The notes: generated by a model not told the origin, from the sequence alone. A DNA stretch of 49,779 nt from Clostridium uliginosum (GCF_900112485.1 NZ_FOMG01000029.1:1-49779), one strand, 5' to 3'; positions 32,593 through 42,129 are shown, counted from the first letter of the stretch. Made by a program: numbers and translations.

Positions 32593-33288
32593 ATGGAAAA
32601 AGTTTTGTTAATGACAATAATAAAATGTGTTGGAGTATATATTTTGGCAATATTTTTAACTAAAAGCGTTGGAAGAAAACTTATCTCTCAAATGAATTTT
32701 TTTGATTTTATTATGGGAGTTTCAATGGGATCAATAGTTGCGTATGCGGTTGTTGATAAACAGTTTGGAGCAATATCAGCCATAACTGCATTAATTTTAT
32801 TTTGTATTCTTACAATTGTAACGGGATATTTAAGCATGAAAAGTTTAAAAATAAGAAAAATAATAAATTCTGAACCGATAAATTTAGTAGAGAATGGTAA
32901 GATAATAGAGAAGAATATGAAAAAAAATAAACTAACAATTAATGAATTAATGATGAAACTAAGAGAAAAAAATATGTTTCATTTAGCTGATGTAGAATTT
33001 GCGATAATGGAAACAGATGGGGAATTATCTGTACTGCCGAAAGCTGATAAAAAGCCACTTACACCTTATAATATGAAAGTTAATGTAACTAGTTCAGGCA
33101 TTGATAAGGATATAATAATTGACGGAATTATAATAGATGAAAATTTAAAAAATATTGGGCTAGATAAAGAATGGTTAAAGTCAGAATTAAATAAAAAAAA
33201 TATAAAAGAAATTTCGGAAGTATTCTATGCTGGCGTGGATAACACACAAAAATTATATATATCAAAGAAGAATATAAACAAAGAATAA
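32593..33288 (+). CDS. DUF421 (YetF-like) membrane protein
   Basis: 231 aa. Three membrane helices in the first 85 residues, with RKLISQMNFFDFIMGVSMGS at about 27-46, the family signature. The cytosolic domain (about 90-225) contains MMKLREKNMFHLADVEFAIM and GELSVLPK, also typical. Role in envelope or spore physiology is suggested for relatives; exact function unknown. GAAGGAG precedes ATG. Confidence 0.9.
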   Translation: MEKVLLMTIIKCVGVYILAIFLTKSVGRKLISQMNFFDFIMGVSMGSIVAYAVVDKQFGAISAITALILFCILTIVTGYLSMKSLKIRKIINSEPINLVENGKIIEKNMKKNKLTINELMMKLREKNMFHLADVEFAIMETDGELSVLPKADKKPLTPYNMKVNVTSSGIDKDIIIDGIIIDENLKNIGLDKEWLKSELNKKNIKEISEVFYAGVDNTQKLYISKKNINKE

Positions 33289-33300
33289 ATAATAAAACTT

Positions 33301-33412
33301 AAATACCGCATTATTCAGAATGATATGCATCCTTTCAAGCAACAGATTTTTATTTTTTTTAATCTGTCTACCTTAAAGTGAGCATATCAGAATGGATTTG
33401 CGGTATTTTTTT
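33301..33412 (+). terminator. Module terminator with a 69-bp insertion in its loop
   Basis: Arms AAATACCGCATTATTC and GGATTTGCGGTATTTTTTT. Other copies have a short loop; here 33321-33389 is inserted. Confidence 0.75.
33321..33389. mobile_element. 69-bp inverted-repeat insertion
   Basis: TGATATGC ... GCATATCA ends with inner ACAGATT / AATCTGT, flanked by GAA on both sides (3-bp duplication). It splits the terminator loop. A fourth miniature-element type, one copy only. Confidence 0.6.
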
Positions 33413-33707
33413 GTACATAATACTATTTAGATGTGAAGAATGACAAAGTGCAGATAATGTTAAAGACGATTAGTAGAAATATAACGAGTTGTAATTATTT
33501 TAAATTGTTATATAATATGTAGATTTGATGTTATCTTTAGTGATTATAGTATAGATAGTAAATAAAAAAGTATTTCTTTGAAAATGAATAATACAAATAA
33601 TAATTAATTAATATGCATTTATATTGATAAACGATAAAAGTATATTGCTATTTAATAAAAAAAGTGATATATTGGTAATACCATATTTTACAAGGAGATG
33701 CTTGTTT

Positions 33708-34154
33708 ATGAAGAAACATTTATCAATTGGCTTTAGTAAAGTTTTTTTAAATTTTTTACTATTTATGTTAGGATTTTTTTTAGTTTCAATGGTATTTGTT
33801 ACAATATATCATGGGATAAATATACAAGTAGGTATTGAGTTTATAGTAGGATTAATATACTTTTTAATAATATACACTTTACGTAAAATTGTATATAGCA
33901 CTGATTCTACACCGTTTTGTTTTGATAATGTCAAGAGATTTAGGAGAATTGGATATTACATGCTTGTTATGGCAATAGTTGATGGCATTATAAATTGGAA
34001 AATGAAAAGTAATTTTGAAGTATTTGGGACAAACTCTGGATCTCTTAAATTAAGTTTTATCATGTATATTATATTAGCATGTATAGCTTTAGTTTTATCA
34101 GAAATATTTGAAAAAGCAGTTGAAATAAAGGATGAAAATGACCTTACTGTTTAA
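33708..34154 (+). CDS. DUF2975 membrane protein
   Basis: 148 aa from ATG 33708 (CAAGGAG). Four membrane helices; TPFCFDNVKRFRRIGYYMLV at about 67-86 is the DUF2975 hallmark. It is followed 11 bp later by an XRE regulator, the usual partner. Function unknown. Confidence 0.85.
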   Translation: MKKHLSIGFSKVFLNFLLFMLGFFLVSMVFVTIYHGINIQVGIEFIVGLIYFLIIYTLRKIVYSTDSTPFCFDNVKRFRRIGYYMLVMAIVDGIINWKMKSNFEVFGTNSGSLKLSFIMYIILACIALVLSEIFEKAVEIKDENDLTV

Positions 34155-34165
34155 AGGAGCACCAT

Positions 34166-34378
34166 ATGGGAATTATCATTAATTTAGATGTAATGATGGC
34201 AAAAAGAAAAATATCACTGTCAGAGTTGTCAGAAAGAGTTGGAATTACAAACGCAAACTTATCTATATTAAAAAATAATAAAGCAAAGGCCATAAGATTT
34301 TCTACACTTGAAGCGATTTGCCGTGAACTCCAGTGTCAACCCGGTGATATATTAGAATATAGTGAAAATGAAGAATAA
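34166..34378 (+). CDS. XRE/Cro-C1 regulator (YozG-like)
   Basis: 70 aa, almost only a helix-turn-helix: LSELSERVGITNANLSILKN (about 18-37) followed by FSTLEAICRELQCQPGDILE. AAGGAGCACC precedes ATG. Pairs with the DUF2975 gene and likely controls that operon. Confidence 0.9.
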   Translation: MGIIINLDVMMAKRKISLSELSERVGITNANLSILKNNKAKAIRFSTLEAICRELQCQPGDILEYSENEE

Positions 34379-34388
34379 CAAATTACAA

Positions 34389-34490
34389 TACCTTATTATT
34401 CAAAAAATGTAGCAACAAAGATTATCAGCAAACTTCCAATCTTTGTAAAGTGCCTGCTACCTTACAAAAACTGGAACAGTTTTTGTTTAA
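34389..34490. repeat. Left half of module terminator fused to hairpin repeat H, copy 5
   Basis: AATACCTTATTATTCAAAAA is the left arm only; then AGCAACAAAGATTATCAGC and the H hairpin at 34434-34475. The right arm of the terminator is lost at the join. Confidence 0.6.
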
Positions 34491-34536
34491 TCCACAGACA
34501 AATAGTAATTATTTATATAAGGAGAGGAGTAAAACT

Positions 34537-34995
34537 ATGGCTTATAAATTGAAGGAAGTAACAATAAGAACAAATAATTCTGAAGAAGGAACAAAAAAAA
34601 TTGGTGAAATTTGGGGGGATATTACGAGCGGAAAGCTACCCCTTCTTTTTGATACCGAGCATATGTTTCAACAAGGCGTTTCTCCAGTTTCAAAATACAG
34701 TAACTATTCCAGTGATGAAAGTGGAGAGTATGACCTTACCATAATAGCTGTAACAGCTGATTTTTTTCAAAAAATCGAAACAGCAGTAAGTAAAGGCTTA
34801 TATAAAAAATATGATGAAAAAAGTGAAAATGGAGAAATAGGTGTATGTACAAGAAATGCCTGGGAAAAAGTATGGCTTGAGCAAAAATCAGGCGATATAA
34901 AGAGAGCCTTTACCGAGGATTATGAGAGTACCGTTCCCAGTGAATATACGAAAGATGGAAAACCACATTGTTATTTATATATTGCCATTCAGTAG
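34537..34995 (+). CDS. GyrI-like / AraC effector-binding-domain protein
   Basis: 152 aa from ATG 34537 (AGGAGAGGAG). Single domain: N-terminal VTIRTNNSEEG, a central WGDITSGKLP and YDLTIIAVTADFF, late EKVWLEQKSGDIKRAFTEDY and the end CYLYIAIQ. This is the SOUL/GyrI-like small-molecule-binding fold without a DNA-binding part. It may bind a drug-like ligand. An in-frame upstream ATG at 34450 lies in the repeat and is unlikely to be used. Confidence 0.75.
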   Translation: MAYKLKEVTIRTNNSEEGTKKIGEIWGDITSGKLPLLFDTEHMFQQGVSPVSKYSNYSSDESGEYDLTIIAVTADFFQKIETAVSKGLYKKYDEKSENGEIGVCTRNAWEKVWLEQKSGDIKRAFTEDYESTVPSEYTKDGKPHCYLYIAIQ

Positions 34996-35132
34996 AATGA
35001 AAAAACGAGATTGTTAACATAATACAAAGCTGACAAATTCCAATTTGCCTGATTGAACCAAACAAGCATAATATATGGTACAATATAGCAATATATAAGT
35101 TATATAATACGAAAGATAGGGAGAAAATATAA

Positions 35133-35504
35133 ATGAAAAGAGATTATATATTGATTAATGGTAAAAAGCTAGACATTCCCAATTGGGGAAAATGGGCAAT
35201 ACTATATTTGGTTTACAATATAACTATACTTGCAATTCATACAGCAATAATAACAGTAGGAATTCATATTGGGGTAGAGCCGGCAATTATGCGTCAAGTA
35301 GCATATTATATTGATGCATTTATTATATTAACATTTATACATGATTTGGCACCAAAATTTAAAAAAACTTTTTCTATGTTTATTAGTTTTTTTGCGATAT
35401 TCTTTTATGTGGCAGAGTATAATTTGCAGGCTTCATTACCTGCTATTATATTTATAGCCATAATTATTTTATATAATATACTTTTATACAAGAAGTTTGC
35501 TTAA
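35133..35504 (+). CDS. Small membrane protein, unknown
   Basis: 123 aa, three to four membrane helices (about 20-42, 55-67, 78-95, 98-117). ATAGGGAGAA precedes ATG. No family recognised. Single-gene unit, closed by the terminator at 35546. Confidence 0.6.
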   Translation: MKRDYILINGKKLDIPNWGKWAILYLVYNITILAIHTAIITVGIHIGVEPAIMRQVAYYIDAFIILTFIHDLAPKFKKTFSMFISFFAIFFYVAEYNLQASLPAIIFIAIIILYNILLYKKFA

Positions 35505-35545
35505 AATCTAAAATATATAGTCAAATCAGAATTAAATAATTATTA

Positions 35546-35587
35546 GAATACCGTATTATTCAAAAAATGAATTTGCGGTATTTTTTT
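35546..35587 (+). terminator. Module terminator
   Basis: AATACCGTATTATTC ... GAATTTGCGGTATTTTTTT, about 40 bases after the small membrane protein. Confidence 0.75.
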
Positions 35588-35762
35588 GTGCACAATTCTA
35601 TTTAGATGTGAAGAATGACAAAGTGTAGATAAGATTACATGTCTATATTTAATCAAGATTTATTATTACACTAGTAACAAAACATGTAACTAAAAATATC
35701 ACATAGTTTGTAACATAAAATATTATAACTAATGTAATCTTTGATTAGTTATTTATTTTACA
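35572..35762. repeat. Intergenic repeat, copy 2, running into a sigma-gene upstream-region copy
   Basis: Matches 29000-29184; the hairpin GTAACAAAACATGTAAC is at 35674-35690. It continues to about 35850 with sequence matching the region upstream of the 20297 sigma gene (ATATGCACGAAAAGAAAATA), but no sigma gene follows. Confidence 0.75.
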
Positions 35763-35995
35763 ATACCTAATAATAAATATGCACGAAAAGAAAATAATGA
35801 TTGCCTGTACTTATTAAAATAAGTATGGTATAATTATGTCATAAATGTAAACGATTGGAAAATAGAAACCTGTGAAACAAAAGAAAAATTATTAACATAT
35901 AGGCAAGATAATTAACTATAGCTATAATAATAAGCTATTACATTTAAAAAAGCCTATAAAAAACCAAACCTCCTAATTATATAAGTAAAACATGA

Positions 35996-36054
35996 ATAAA
36001 GAGGATGTTGCTTAAAATGGTTTAAAAAATCATTTTGCAACATCCTCTTTATTA
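35996..36054. terminator. Long hairpin without an adjacent gene
   Basis: AATAAAGAGGATGTTGC pairs with GCAACATCCTCTTTATT, with inner AAAATG / CATTTT. About 450 bp from any plus-strand gene. Perhaps the terminator of a lost gene. Confidence 0.6.
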
Positions 36055-36079
36055 TTTCTATATCCACATTTTTAAATTA

Positions 36080-36490
36080 GGCGCTGTTTTAAAACCGTGT
36101 TGATATTGTTATATATTGTAAAGTGGGCTAAGAAATTGATATAGGAAACTCGACTCATATTCATTCGCTGAGTAAGTTCGAGCAACAAAATATAAAATTT
36201 TGACTCTCACTTAAGAATATCTAAATGAGTATAGTCCCCTTTTAGCTTGCTCCAAAGGCAAGCTTCGGACAAGCAGGAAAGGTGACAATACCCAAGGAAA
36301 CTCGACTCACATTTGTTCGCTGAGTAAGTTTGAGGTACCAAATGTAAAATGCCCACAGGGAAAGTTCATGTTTCCAAATATAAAATTTGGACATTTACTT
36401 TTGGACTCTCACTTAAGAATTCTAAAAGTCCAATTTCAATGTCCACTTTACAAAAATATAACAATATCAACACTATTCTAAAACAAAGCC
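36080..36490. mobile_element. MITE family C, 411 bp, longest copy
   Basis: Left GGCGCTGTTTTAAAACCGTG, right CAACACTATTCTAAAACAAA GCC. The interior contains the hairpin region AGCTTGCTCC ... CTTCGGACAAGC and two versions of AACTCGACTCA-x-TTCGCTGAGTAAGTT, suggesting internal duplication or nesting. Confidence 0.65.
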
Positions 36491-36514
36491 TTAAATTAAA
36501 GTTTTCCTTAAAAT

Positions 36515-38011
36515 TTAATTTAAGGTTTTCACTGTCTGCATGTCATATTTAGTATCTATGCATTTGGTATTTAAATTGTAATTGAATTTAGTTACCATCT
36601 TATCTATACCAAATATGGATAAAAATATTAAAACATAGCAACATATATATCCATACCGTCCTTGTTCTTCAACGAATAAATATGCTATTCCGTATCCACC
36701 AAGTATTAAATAAAATAAATTTACTTCTTTAATTTTGGTTATTAAATTTTTGTTGCTTAATCCTATAAATACTAACAACATTATTAATGTATAAATCAAT
36801 TGAATTGCTAATGTGCCTTCTTTTTTTATTGGGAATTTAATTTGATCTTCTGGTACATCCATTTGAGCCCATACATACCCCTCAAAATCGCCTACAGACC
36901 ATTGAAGTGTAAATTTTCCTAATAAAAATATTATAGTTTTAAATACTGAATTAGATCTAAACCTATCCAATATTATCTCTTTACTTTTTTCCTGTAATTC
37001 ATCATAGTTATTTATATGTTCTTCTATGAATTTTGCATCTTCCTCGTTCCACCTACCAAATGCTTTATAATTACTCCCCTTAAGAGTACTAGTTATCTTA
37101 GGTTCTCTAGCATTCCATAATTGTCTTTCTGTAATATTTAAACTTTGAAGGGTTGTACTTACTATAATCATTATTAACAAATAAGATGTTACTAATATAA
37201 CTATATCTTTTAATTTTTCATATATAGAATCTAAAAAGTATATCCCTATATATATTACATATGCTATTAAAACAACCATTGCAGTTGTTCTAAAAAGGTT
37301 CCCCACGGATAAAATTATCCCACATATTAAAAGTTGAAATTTAGATTTTTTATTTCTTGAATAATGTATAAATATGTACATACTTAATAAATAAAAAGGT
37401 ATTGCTATATTTTCAGTACATAATACTGATGTATAAGTGATAAATGGTGGAAATATTGCAGCTATAAATGCTACAAATTGTGCGTATTTTTTATTTTTAA
37501 ATATAATATCACCTAATAAATATAATAAAATTATATCTACTAACCCAAATAATAAATTTATTATTTTGATAACTAATAAACTTTTAAGAGGAAATAAGAA
37601 ATTAATAAGGGCTGTGTACAACACCATCATTGTAAGATGTGGAAATCTAGCTATATATGCTGTTCCACGAAACATACTTGTATCACCCTTTAAAAACTTA
37701 ATAGATGAATCATAGATAAGTTTAAAATCTGATGATGGAACACTTGGCATGTTTAATAACCATAAAATTCTAAGCATAAATCCCATAATTAAGATCAAAA
37801 GTAATCTTTTTCTTGTAGGTATATTTAACTTAAATATTCTATATCCCATAAATATAGATATTCCTGATACAATTAAATACACTATAGTACTTTTACTAAA
37901 TCCAATTATGTTTGCAACCATAATTCCTAAACTTCCAATCAAAACAAAAAATAATAAACTCTTAATTGTTTTATTCATAAAACGTGTAAATGTCTCACTA
38001 AATTTATTCAT
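36515..38011 (-). CDS. GT39/PMT-like membrane glycosyltransferase
   Basis: 498 aa, about 12 membrane helices. The first outer loop carries PSVPSSDFKLIYDSSIKFLK (about 89-108); its acidic residue is the likely catalytic Asp of GT-C enzymes. RFPHLTMMVLYTALINFLFP follows. A large loop at about 285-365 faces outside. It probably transfers a sugar from a lipid carrier to a surface acceptor. GGAGAAGTT precedes ATG. Monocistronic on the minus strand. The stop lies in a TTAAATTAAA inverted repeat next to a MITE. Confidence 0.75.
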   Translation of the reverse strand: MNKFSETFTRFMNKTIKSLLFFVLIGSLGIMVANIIGFSKSTIVYLIVSGISIFMGYRIFKLNIPTRKRLLLILIMGFMLRILWLLNMPSVPSSDFKLIYDSSIKFLKGDTSMFRGTAYIARFPHLTMMVLYTALINFLFPLKSLLVIKIINLLFGLVDIILLYLLGDIIFKNKKYAQFVAFIAAIFPPFITYTSVLCTENIAIPFYLLSMYIFIHYSRNKKSKFQLLICGIILSVGNLFRTTAMVVLIAYVIYIGIYFLDSIYEKLKDIVILVTSYLLIMIIVSTTLQSLNITERQLWNAREPKITSTLKGSNYKAFGRWNEEDAKFIEEHINNYDELQEKSKEIILDRFRSNSVFKTIIFLLGKFTLQWSVGDFEGYVWAQMDVPEDQIKFPIKKEGTLAIQLIYTLIMLLVFIGLSNKNLITKIKEVNLFYLILGGYGIAYLFVEEQGRYGYICCYVLIFLSIFGIDKMVTKFNYNLNTKCIDTKYDMQTVKTLN

Positions 38012-38037
38012 AACTTCTCCTATTCATATGTAATTAA

Positions 38038-38215
38038 GGCACATAAAAGAAAATAATAGACCAAAGATGCATCGTGTATTTTGTGTCAGACAAGAAGGCA
38101 AGTTCTTTTAATAGCGAGCTATTAGCTGAATTTGCCAACATAAGTGTATACTAGTCGAGCTTCCTTATGACGCAAAATAAACATGCATACTGGTCTATTA
38201 TTTTTTGAATGTGCC
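38038..38215. mobile_element. MITE family A, 178 bp complete
   Basis: TAA-GGCACATAAAAGAAAATAA ... ATTATTTTTTGAATGTGCC-TAA, with a central hairpin near AATAGCGAGCTATT. It lies upstream of the glycosyltransferase start. Confidence 0.8.
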
Positions 38216-38270
38216 TAAAGTAGCTGTTGAAAAGTAGAAATGCAATTTCTATTTTTAAGCAGCTCCTTTC

Positions 38271-38342
38271 TTAGCCTTCAGCACTAATTTCTTGTTCTGA
38301 AGATTTAATTATTTCATTTCTAATGTATTCAAGTATTGCTTG
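38271..38342 (-). pseudogene. C-terminal remnant of a sigma-factor paralogue
   Basis: The minus strand encodes QAILEYIRNEIIKSS then EQEISAEG-stop, which differs at only three positions from the C-terminus of the 20297-20902 sigma factor. The sequence just upstream resembles that gene's 5' region, so the body of the gene was deleted. The rest of 38216-38465 is gene-free. Confidence 0.75.
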
Positions 38343-38465
38343 TCCTATTAATATAGATACAGATAGTATAATTATACCATAAATTAATCTTATCGCTATC
38401 AGGGTTTTTTATGAACTTATATAAGCAAGTGTTTCGTGATAACTGTAGTAAAAGTTTATGTATTT

Positions 38466-39830
38466 TTATATTGGAATATATATATTTATCTCTGCACCTT
38501 TTGTAACATTTGAATTAGTAAGCTCCATTTTTCCATTATGTTGTTTTACAATGGAGTCTGCTATGTATAAACCCATTCCATAATGTGATTTGCTGCTTCT
38601 ACTTAGGTCCCCCATATAAAACTGCTGTTTTGCATTTAGTAAGGCTTCCTTTGAAAAACCATTTCCATCATCACAAATTGTAAACCTAATATAGTTTGAA
38701 ATTTGATCTACAGAAAATATAATTGTGCCATTTTCCTTTGAATAATCAACAGCGTTTGAAACCACATTCATAATTGCCCTTTGAAGTAAGTTAAAATCAG
38801 CCTTAAAAACCTTTGGAAGATTATTAATTTTTAAATCCACTTTTATTTTTTTTATGGAAGTTAAAGCATTTATATGGTTGTAAATTATATCTAAATATTT
38901 TTTGCTATCAAGCTCTTCTTTTTGTAGAATATATCCTATATCAGCCTTTGAAATTTCAATTAATGCCTTAATGTACTGTTGCATATCATGGGCACTATCA
39001 ATAATGTAATTTGTATATTCTTTTTGCTCATCAGTTTGATTTGTTTCCTCTAAAAGTTCTGCATTGCCTCTAACAATTGTTAAAGGTGTTTTTATATCAT
39101 GGGCAAGAGAAGAGATTTGTTTTCTTCTTTCTTGCTCTAAATCCCACTGCTTTTTCATGGATGTTTTTAATGCTTCTTTCATTTCATCCATTGAAGAGAG
39201 TACATTATCTATTTCAAAAATGCCACTGTATTTTATACTAAAATCTAAGTTTTCATTTTGTATTTTCTTTGCTGCATCCTGAAGTAATTCCATGTTTTTT
39301 GTGAACTTTTTTCCAAAATTATAGGCTAAGAAGAAACCTTCCAAAATAAAACCAAAACAAAATAGGAAAATTAAAAATAGATCTGGATTTGGCAAAAACT
39401 TACGTAGGGTAGGAGAAGTATACTGGCTGGATATTGAATATTGAACAATGCACACTTCATTTTCTCGAGGTATTTTTAAATAGTGATGTAGAAAATTACT
39501 GCCTTTTTCACTATTTTTTACTGCATCCCATGCTTTTGTAGCTTCCTTAGGATTTAAATTTCCTGAAATTATTTTTCCATCATTTGTGTATACTCCATAT
39601 TTACAGGTATCTGGAATTAAGCTAGGAGTAACATTCTTACTTGATGAAATTTCATTTTTCTGCTCCATAAGTTTATTTTCAGCATAATTAGCAGGAAGCA
39701 CATTTATGCTTGAAAATATGATAGAGTACAGAATTAATAAGGCAAGCATAATAACAATTGTACTTATACAAAACATAAATAAATACTTAATAAATATAGT
39801 TCGGAGTTTTATTTGCTTTTTTATATCCAC
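38466..39830 (-). CDS. Sensor histidine kinase of the LanFEG-linked two-component system
   Basis: 454 aa from GTG 39830 (GGGGGA upstream, inside the regulator gene end). Membrane helices at about 14-38 and 151-171 enclose an outer domain of about 110 residues. HAMP-like linker, then the His box SSLAHDIKTPLT (about 243-254), N box NVVSNAVDYS, G boxes DDGNGFS and GMGLYIAD. Similar in layout to NisK/SpaK-type or BceS-like sensors. With the regulator at 39821 it probably senses a peptide antibiotic and induces the transporter just upstream on this strand. Confidence 0.85.
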   Translation of the reverse strand: MDIKKQIKLRTIFIKYLFMFCISTIVIMLALLILYSIIFSSINVLPANYAENKLMEQKNEISSSKNVTPSLIPDTCKYGVYTNDGKIISGNLNPKEATKAWDAVKNSEKGSNFLHHYLKIPRENEVCIVQYSISSQYTSPTLRKFLPNPDLFLIFLFCFGFILEGFFLAYNFGKKFTKNMELLQDAAKKIQNENLDFSIKYSGIFEIDNVLSSMDEMKEALKTSMKKQWDLEQERRKQISSLAHDIKTPLTIVRGNAELLEETNQTDEQKEYTNYIIDSAHDMQQYIKALIEISKADIGYILQKEELDSKKYLDIIYNHINALTSIKKIKVDLKINNLPKVFKADFNLLQRAIMNVVSNAVDYSKENGTIIFSVDQISNYIRFTICDDGNGFSKEALLNAKQQFYMGDLSRSSKSHYGMGLYIADSIVKQHNGKMELTNSNVTKGAEINIYIPI

Positions 39831-40480
39831 TTGTATCCAATCCCCCAAACAGTTTCAATAGGAGAAACTTTGAATTTTGAAAACTTTGCCCTTATATTTT
39901 TAATGTGTTCTACTACTACTGAATACTCACTTTCTCCATCAAATCCAAAAATGGCTTCATATATTCTTTCCTTTGAAAATACTTGTCCTCTGTTACAGAC
40001 AAGAAACTCGCAAATTTCATATTCACTTTTTGTAAGAGAAACTTTTTTATCATGAATTGTTATTTCCTTTCCAGACAAATTAAACTGAATATTGCCAAGA
40101 TAGATTACATTTCTCTTTTGACGGTTTTCACGTCTCAAATGAGCATTAATCCGTGCTCTTAGTTCACCTGATCCAAAGGGTTTTAAAATATAATCATCAG
40201 CACCTACTCTAAATCCGTACATAATATCATTTTCCATGGATTTTGCTGTAAGAAATAGTATTGGACAATCTACTTTGCTGCGAATATCTTTACATAAAGT
40301 AAAACCATCTATTTCATTCATCATAACATCCAATAAAATTAATTGAAATTCACCAAGTTGCTGCTTTAAAACCATACTTGGATCAGATATATTCGTAACA
40401 ATGTGGCCATCTTTTTCAAGTATATTTTTTATCAACGCAAGCACTGCCTTATCGTCATCAACAGCTAATATTTTTGACAT
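39821..40480 (-). CDS. OmpR/PhoB-type response regulator
   Basis: 219 aa. Receiver: acidic pair VDDDK (about 6-10), phospho-acceptor Asp in LILLDVMM (about 52), and the Lys of ILKPFG near 102. C-terminal winged helix about 125-217 (LTKSEYEICEFLVCNRGQVF, VVVEHIKNIRAKF). The end overlaps the kinase gene. AGGTGATAA precedes ATG. Likely target: the LanFEG-like operon 160 bp away. Confidence 0.9.
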   Translation of the reverse strand: MSKILAVDDDKAVLALIKNILEKDGHIVTNISDPSMVLKQQLGEFQLILLDVMMNEIDGFTLCKDIRSKVDCPILFLTAKSMENDIMYGFRVGADDYILKPFGSGELRARINAHLRRENRQKRNVIYLGNIQFNLSGKEITIHDKKVSLTKSEYEICEFLVCNRGQVFSKERIYEAIFGFDGESEYSVVVEHIKNIRAKFSKFKVSPIETVWGIGYKWI

Positions 40481-40640
40481 TTTTTATCACCTTCTATCAT
40501 ATCTAGTATTAAAAGTAATAAAACCTTTAAAATATTTTCTAATTTGGTGTATAGAGGAAAAATATCATACACTATATTACTCTTTTAGTATAATTTAAAT
40601 GTAAAAGTGGTGCAAATATTACATAATTTATCATATATCA

Positions 40641-41396
40641 CTATTCACTTTTTCTTCCTTCCCATCTAAAAAACCATAAGCAGGCAAATATAGTAATGAT
40701 AATTGTGCCTAAAATACACAATATAATACCTAAACGAAGTTCTGAAATCTCTTCAAAAAAGCTTTGGTCTTTTAATGTAAATTTATGAAAATACATCATT
40801 AATCGCATTCCCCAAGTACAAGGCACAAACTCCCATTTTCCAAGTCCTAAGTCTGTAGCAAAAATAATAGATAGCAAACTTTCAGTAATACCAATACCTA
40901 TAGACGGTATATTTCCAAACTTCATACTAATAATAATGTGGAAAACATATATAAAAATACTACTAAAAAATAAAATGCATCCAGCATACATATAATATCT
41001 AAATTCAAATGGACTTTCATTGAGTATATATGAAAATCCAGCACCAAAGCCGCATACAAGTACTAACATAGAGCTAAGTCCAAATAAAAGAACAACTGTT
41101 AACTTGCTTAAAAATGGCATTAGTTTTATATCTGAGGTAAGCATTTGCTGAAAGTTTCCTGCTAAGGCTTCCTGGTCCACAACCATAGAACAAATAAGTG
41201 CAATTAATATTGGAAATACAAATGCTGCCATCTGTAAAAATACAAATACTTTAGAAGTTGGCTTCCATGGTGTATAGGAAAAATATGAAAGAAATATTAT
41301 TATTCCTAAAAGAGGGATTAAAGTATGCATAATTAATAATGGCTGCCTTTTTATTTTTACAAAATCCGATTTAACAAAACGAAAAAAATATGTCAT
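40641..41396 (-). CDS. Lantibiotic-immunity permease, MutG/LanG-like
   Basis: 251 aa, six membrane helices. N-terminal FVKSDFVKIKRQPLLIMHTL, then SYTPWKPTSKVFVFLQMAA and DQEALAGNFQQML near 75-87 are typical of MutG/EpiG-type permeases. The start abuts the previous stop. Third gene of the transporter operon. Removes lantibiotics from the membrane in the family model. Confidence 0.8.
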   Translation of the reverse strand: MTYFFRFVKSDFVKIKRQPLLIMHTLIPLLGIIIFLSYFSYTPWKPTSKVFVFLQMAAFVFPILIALICSMVVDQEALAGNFQQMLTSDIKLMPFLSKLTVVLLFGLSSMLVLVCGFGAGFSYILNESPFEFRYYMYAGCILFFSSIFIYVFHIIISMKFGNIPSIGIGITESLLSIIFATDLGLGKWEFVPCTWGMRLMMYFHKFTLKDQSFFEEISELRLGIILCILGTIIITIFACLWFFRWEGRKSE

Positions 41397-42128
41397 TTAT
41401 CTTTTCTCCCTTTTTCGAAACAATAATGCAGTTAAAACTGAAAGAAGTATAAAAAGTATAATAGACACCATAACTCCAGGTAAAACTACACTGCTATCTT
41501 TTAATGGACTATCTATTGGAATCTTCAATCCACCTGGAAGTACACCTATAGCAGGACACATTAGCCTACTTGTAATACCGTAAGGAAAAGCAATCCATTT
41601 TACAGGCTCTATAGCTAATACTACACCTACCGCATTAAATGAAAAATTAATTAACATTGCTGCAATTATACCAAGTTTATATGTTAAAAAAAGGCATAAT
41701 GGTATTTGCCACAAAAATGTAATAAAGATAAGAATGCTTCCATAGATACTGCTAGGAAAAGAAATGGATCTTCCCCATATAACACTACAAAGATTTATTA
41801 CTATTGAAAAAATAACAGATGATATAAAATAATATAATATACAAACAATAATCTTACTAATCCACATTTTAGCTGGATCAATAGGAAGGCTTAAGATGGC
41901 ATGTCCTTTCAATTTTTTAATATCTTTATTAATAACTTCTCCACAAATAAGTGTAAGTACACCAGGTAATATCACTGCATACCAATAGTTATAGCTACTA
42001 ATTTGGAATAATTCATCTGGAGACAATACAATACAAAGCAATATTGTAATAATTGGCATAGTAAAAGCAAGCTTTTTTGTAAATGTATTTTTAAATTTCA
42101 TATGTTCTGACATTATACAATTAAACAT
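41397..42128 (-). CDS. Lantibiotic-immunity permease, MutE/LanE-like
   Basis: 243 aa from ATG 42128 (AAGGTTGG). Six membrane helices, SEHMKFKNTFTKKLAFTMP at the N-terminus, SYNYWYAVILPGVLTLICGE and INKDIKKLKGHAILSLPID as in MutE/EpiE-type permeases. One base separates it from the ATPase stop. Confidence 0.8.
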   Translation of the reverse strand: MFNCIMSEHMKFKNTFTKKLAFTMPIITILLCIVLSPDELFQISSYNYWYAVILPGVLTLICGEVINKDIKKLKGHAILSLPIDPAKMWISKIIVCILYYFISSVIFSIVINLCSVIWGRSISFPSSIYGSILIFITFLWQIPLCLFLTYKLGIIAAMLINFSFNAVGVVLAIEPVKWIAFPYGITSRLMCPAIGVLPGGLKIPIDSPLKDSSVVLPGVMVSIILFILLSVLTALLFRKREKR

Positions 42129-42129
42129 A

